Assembly (NCBI GenBank): GCA_900547835.1 | Contig: URIJ01000046.1 | Coordinates: 1 to 12,450 of the forward strand | Reading direction: 5' to 3' | From: an uncultured Collinsella sp. | GTDB lineage: Bacteria > Actinomycetota > Coriobacteriia > Coriobacteriales > Coriobacteriaceae | DNA: 12,450 nucleotides | Part shown: piece by piece, positions 11,763 to 12,450 of the stretch | Layout: each line of letters begins with the position of its first letter | How positions within the stretch are numbered: the first letter of the stretch is position 1 | Translations under genes and position numbers: made by a program | The notes under the pieces: model-generated | What the model was told of the DNA's origin: nothing | Database searches by the model: none | What the model saw: only the letters and a program-made list of their open reading frames with translations

Positions 11763-12450
11763 ATGAGCACGTATGCTATCAAGGCCGACAAGTTCTTTTT
11801 GCCGGCGGGGCCGCAGCTGGGCGGCTACCTCATGGTCGAAGATGGCGTCTTTGGCGCTTGGCAGGCCGATGAGCCCGCTTGCGAGGTCAAAGATTATTCT
11901 GGTACATGGATTGCGCCGGGCATGGTAGACACCCACATTCATGGCTTCTATAACCATGCCACGACCGATAACGATGCCGAGGGTATCAACATCAGCTCGA
12001 CCGAGCTCGCTCGTCGTGGTACCACCAGCTGGCTGCCTACGACCTTTACCGACGGCGTGGAGCAGATCAAGGACGCCTGTGCCGCTATTGCACAGGCGGA
12101 CGAAGAGCGCGGGCCCGAGTTCTGCGGTGCTCGTATTCAGGGTATCTACCTGGAGGGTCCGTTCTTTACCATGAAGCATGTGGGCGCCCAGAACCCCGCT
12201 TATCTGATCGACCCGTCCGAGGAAATTTTTGACGAGTGGCAGGAGGCCGCCGGCGGTCGTATCGTCAAGAGCGCCATGGCGGCCGAGCGTGACGGCGCCG
12301 CCGCTTACGCTGCGGCTCTGAGCGCCAAGGGCGTTGTGACCTGCATTGGCCACTCCGATGCCACCTATGATGAGTGCGCAGCCGCCATCAATGCTGGCGC
12401 CAGCTGCTTTACGCATACCTATAACGGCCAGCGCGGCCTGCATCACCGTG
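11763..12450 (+). CDS. nagA: N-acetylglucosamine-6-phosphate deacetylase NagA (3' partial)
   Basis: ATG 11763 follows GGGAG at 5 nt, and the frame is open to the right edge (229 complete codons). The visible part matches NagA: WIAPGMVDTHIHG puts the amidohydrolase HxH metal pair at H58 and H60, GTTSWLPTTF fits GVTSFLPT, IYLEGPFF gives metal ligand E131, GHSDATY gives H197, and THTYNGQRGLHH gives H218 plus the HH of the following loop. The family is about 380-400 aa, so roughly 160 residues and the catalytic Asp lie outside the window. NagA removes acetate from GlcNAc-6-P, giving glucosamine-6-P for NagB and glycolysis or for cell wall synthesis. It follows gntR and is expected to be co-regulated with the PTS gene. 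THTYN replaces the more common THLFN, a conservative difference. Confidence 0.94.
   Translation, partial: MSTYAIKADKFFLPAGPQLGGYLMVEDGVFGAWQADEPACEVKDYSGTWIAPGMVDTHIHGFYNHATTDNDAEGINISSTELARRGTTSWLPTTFTDGVEQIKDACAAIAQADEERGPEFCGARIQGIYLEGPFFTMKHVGAQNPAYLIDPSEEIFDEWQEAAGGRIVKSAMAAERDGAAAYAAALSAKGVVTCIGHSDATYDECAAAINAGASCFTHTYNGQRGLHHR

Noticed and set aside
1..12450. Search for CRISPR arrays, tRNA genes, insertion sequences, attachment sites, toxin-antitoxin pairs or defence genes.
   Set aside because: None was seen. The window is a chromosomal housekeeping and sugar-use region; the only tandem repeats are the 36-bp coding units at 5074-5181 and the 7-bp pair at 9230-9243.

Overview
The window looks like chromosomal DNA from a GC-rich Gram-positive gut bacterium of the class Coriobacteriia (Actinomycetota), most likely Collinsella or a close relative. 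That placement is an inference from base composition, strong GGAG-type ribosome binding sites, protein style and the comF-hpf neighbourhood; no 16S or other taxonomic marker is present. All supportable genes lie on the plus strand, and there is no tRNA, rRNA, CRISPR array or insertion sequence.

Region 1 (1-3034): the 3' part of a ComF-type phosphoribosyltransferase gene, then a gene-free stretch holding a TATAAT promoter and a probable structured RNA (738-1002) closed by an 11-bp long-range stem. Its position beside comF and near hpf/raiA suggests the raiA-motif noncoding RNA. It is followed by a solute-binding lipoprotein, a terminator, and the long-form hibernation promoting factor gene (hpf/raiA), whose leader contains a clean hairpin.

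Region 2 (3035-7550): a DegV/FakB fatty-acid-binding protein gene with a terminator-like hairpin directly upstream of its ribosome binding site. A tight four-gene cluster follows: a beta-hydroxyacid dehydrogenase with an unusual Cys/His-rich triplicate tail, a small membrane protein, a HEAT-like helical protein, and a probable NAD-dependent isocitrate dehydrogenase.

Region 3 (7551-8715): a single-pass membrane protein with a SurA/PrsA-like extracellular region and an acidic cytoplasmic part, ending at a strong terminator.

Region 4 (8716-12450): an N-acetylglucosamine module. A long regulatory region carries GntR-type operator dyads (TGGT-N4-ACCA) and a cre-like site. Next come a NagE-type PTS EIICB gene, its terminator, a GntR/UTRA regulator with a matching operator over its own promoter, and the 5' part of nagA (N-acetylglucosamine-6-phosphate deacetylase, running off the window). 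The pieces fit one circuit: the PTS imports and phosphorylates GlcNAc, NagA deacetylates GlcNAc-6-P, and the GntR protein represses both units until an amino-sugar phosphate is sensed. The PTS gene is interrupted near its 5' end by a perfect 7-bp tandem duplication (9230-9243). Removing one copy restores a canonical NagE N-terminus, so this is a recent mutation, a phase-variable switch, or a sequence error.

The two best leads are the comF-hpf structured RNA and the heptanucleotide duplication in the PTS gene. The metal-binding-like tail on the dehydrogenase is third.
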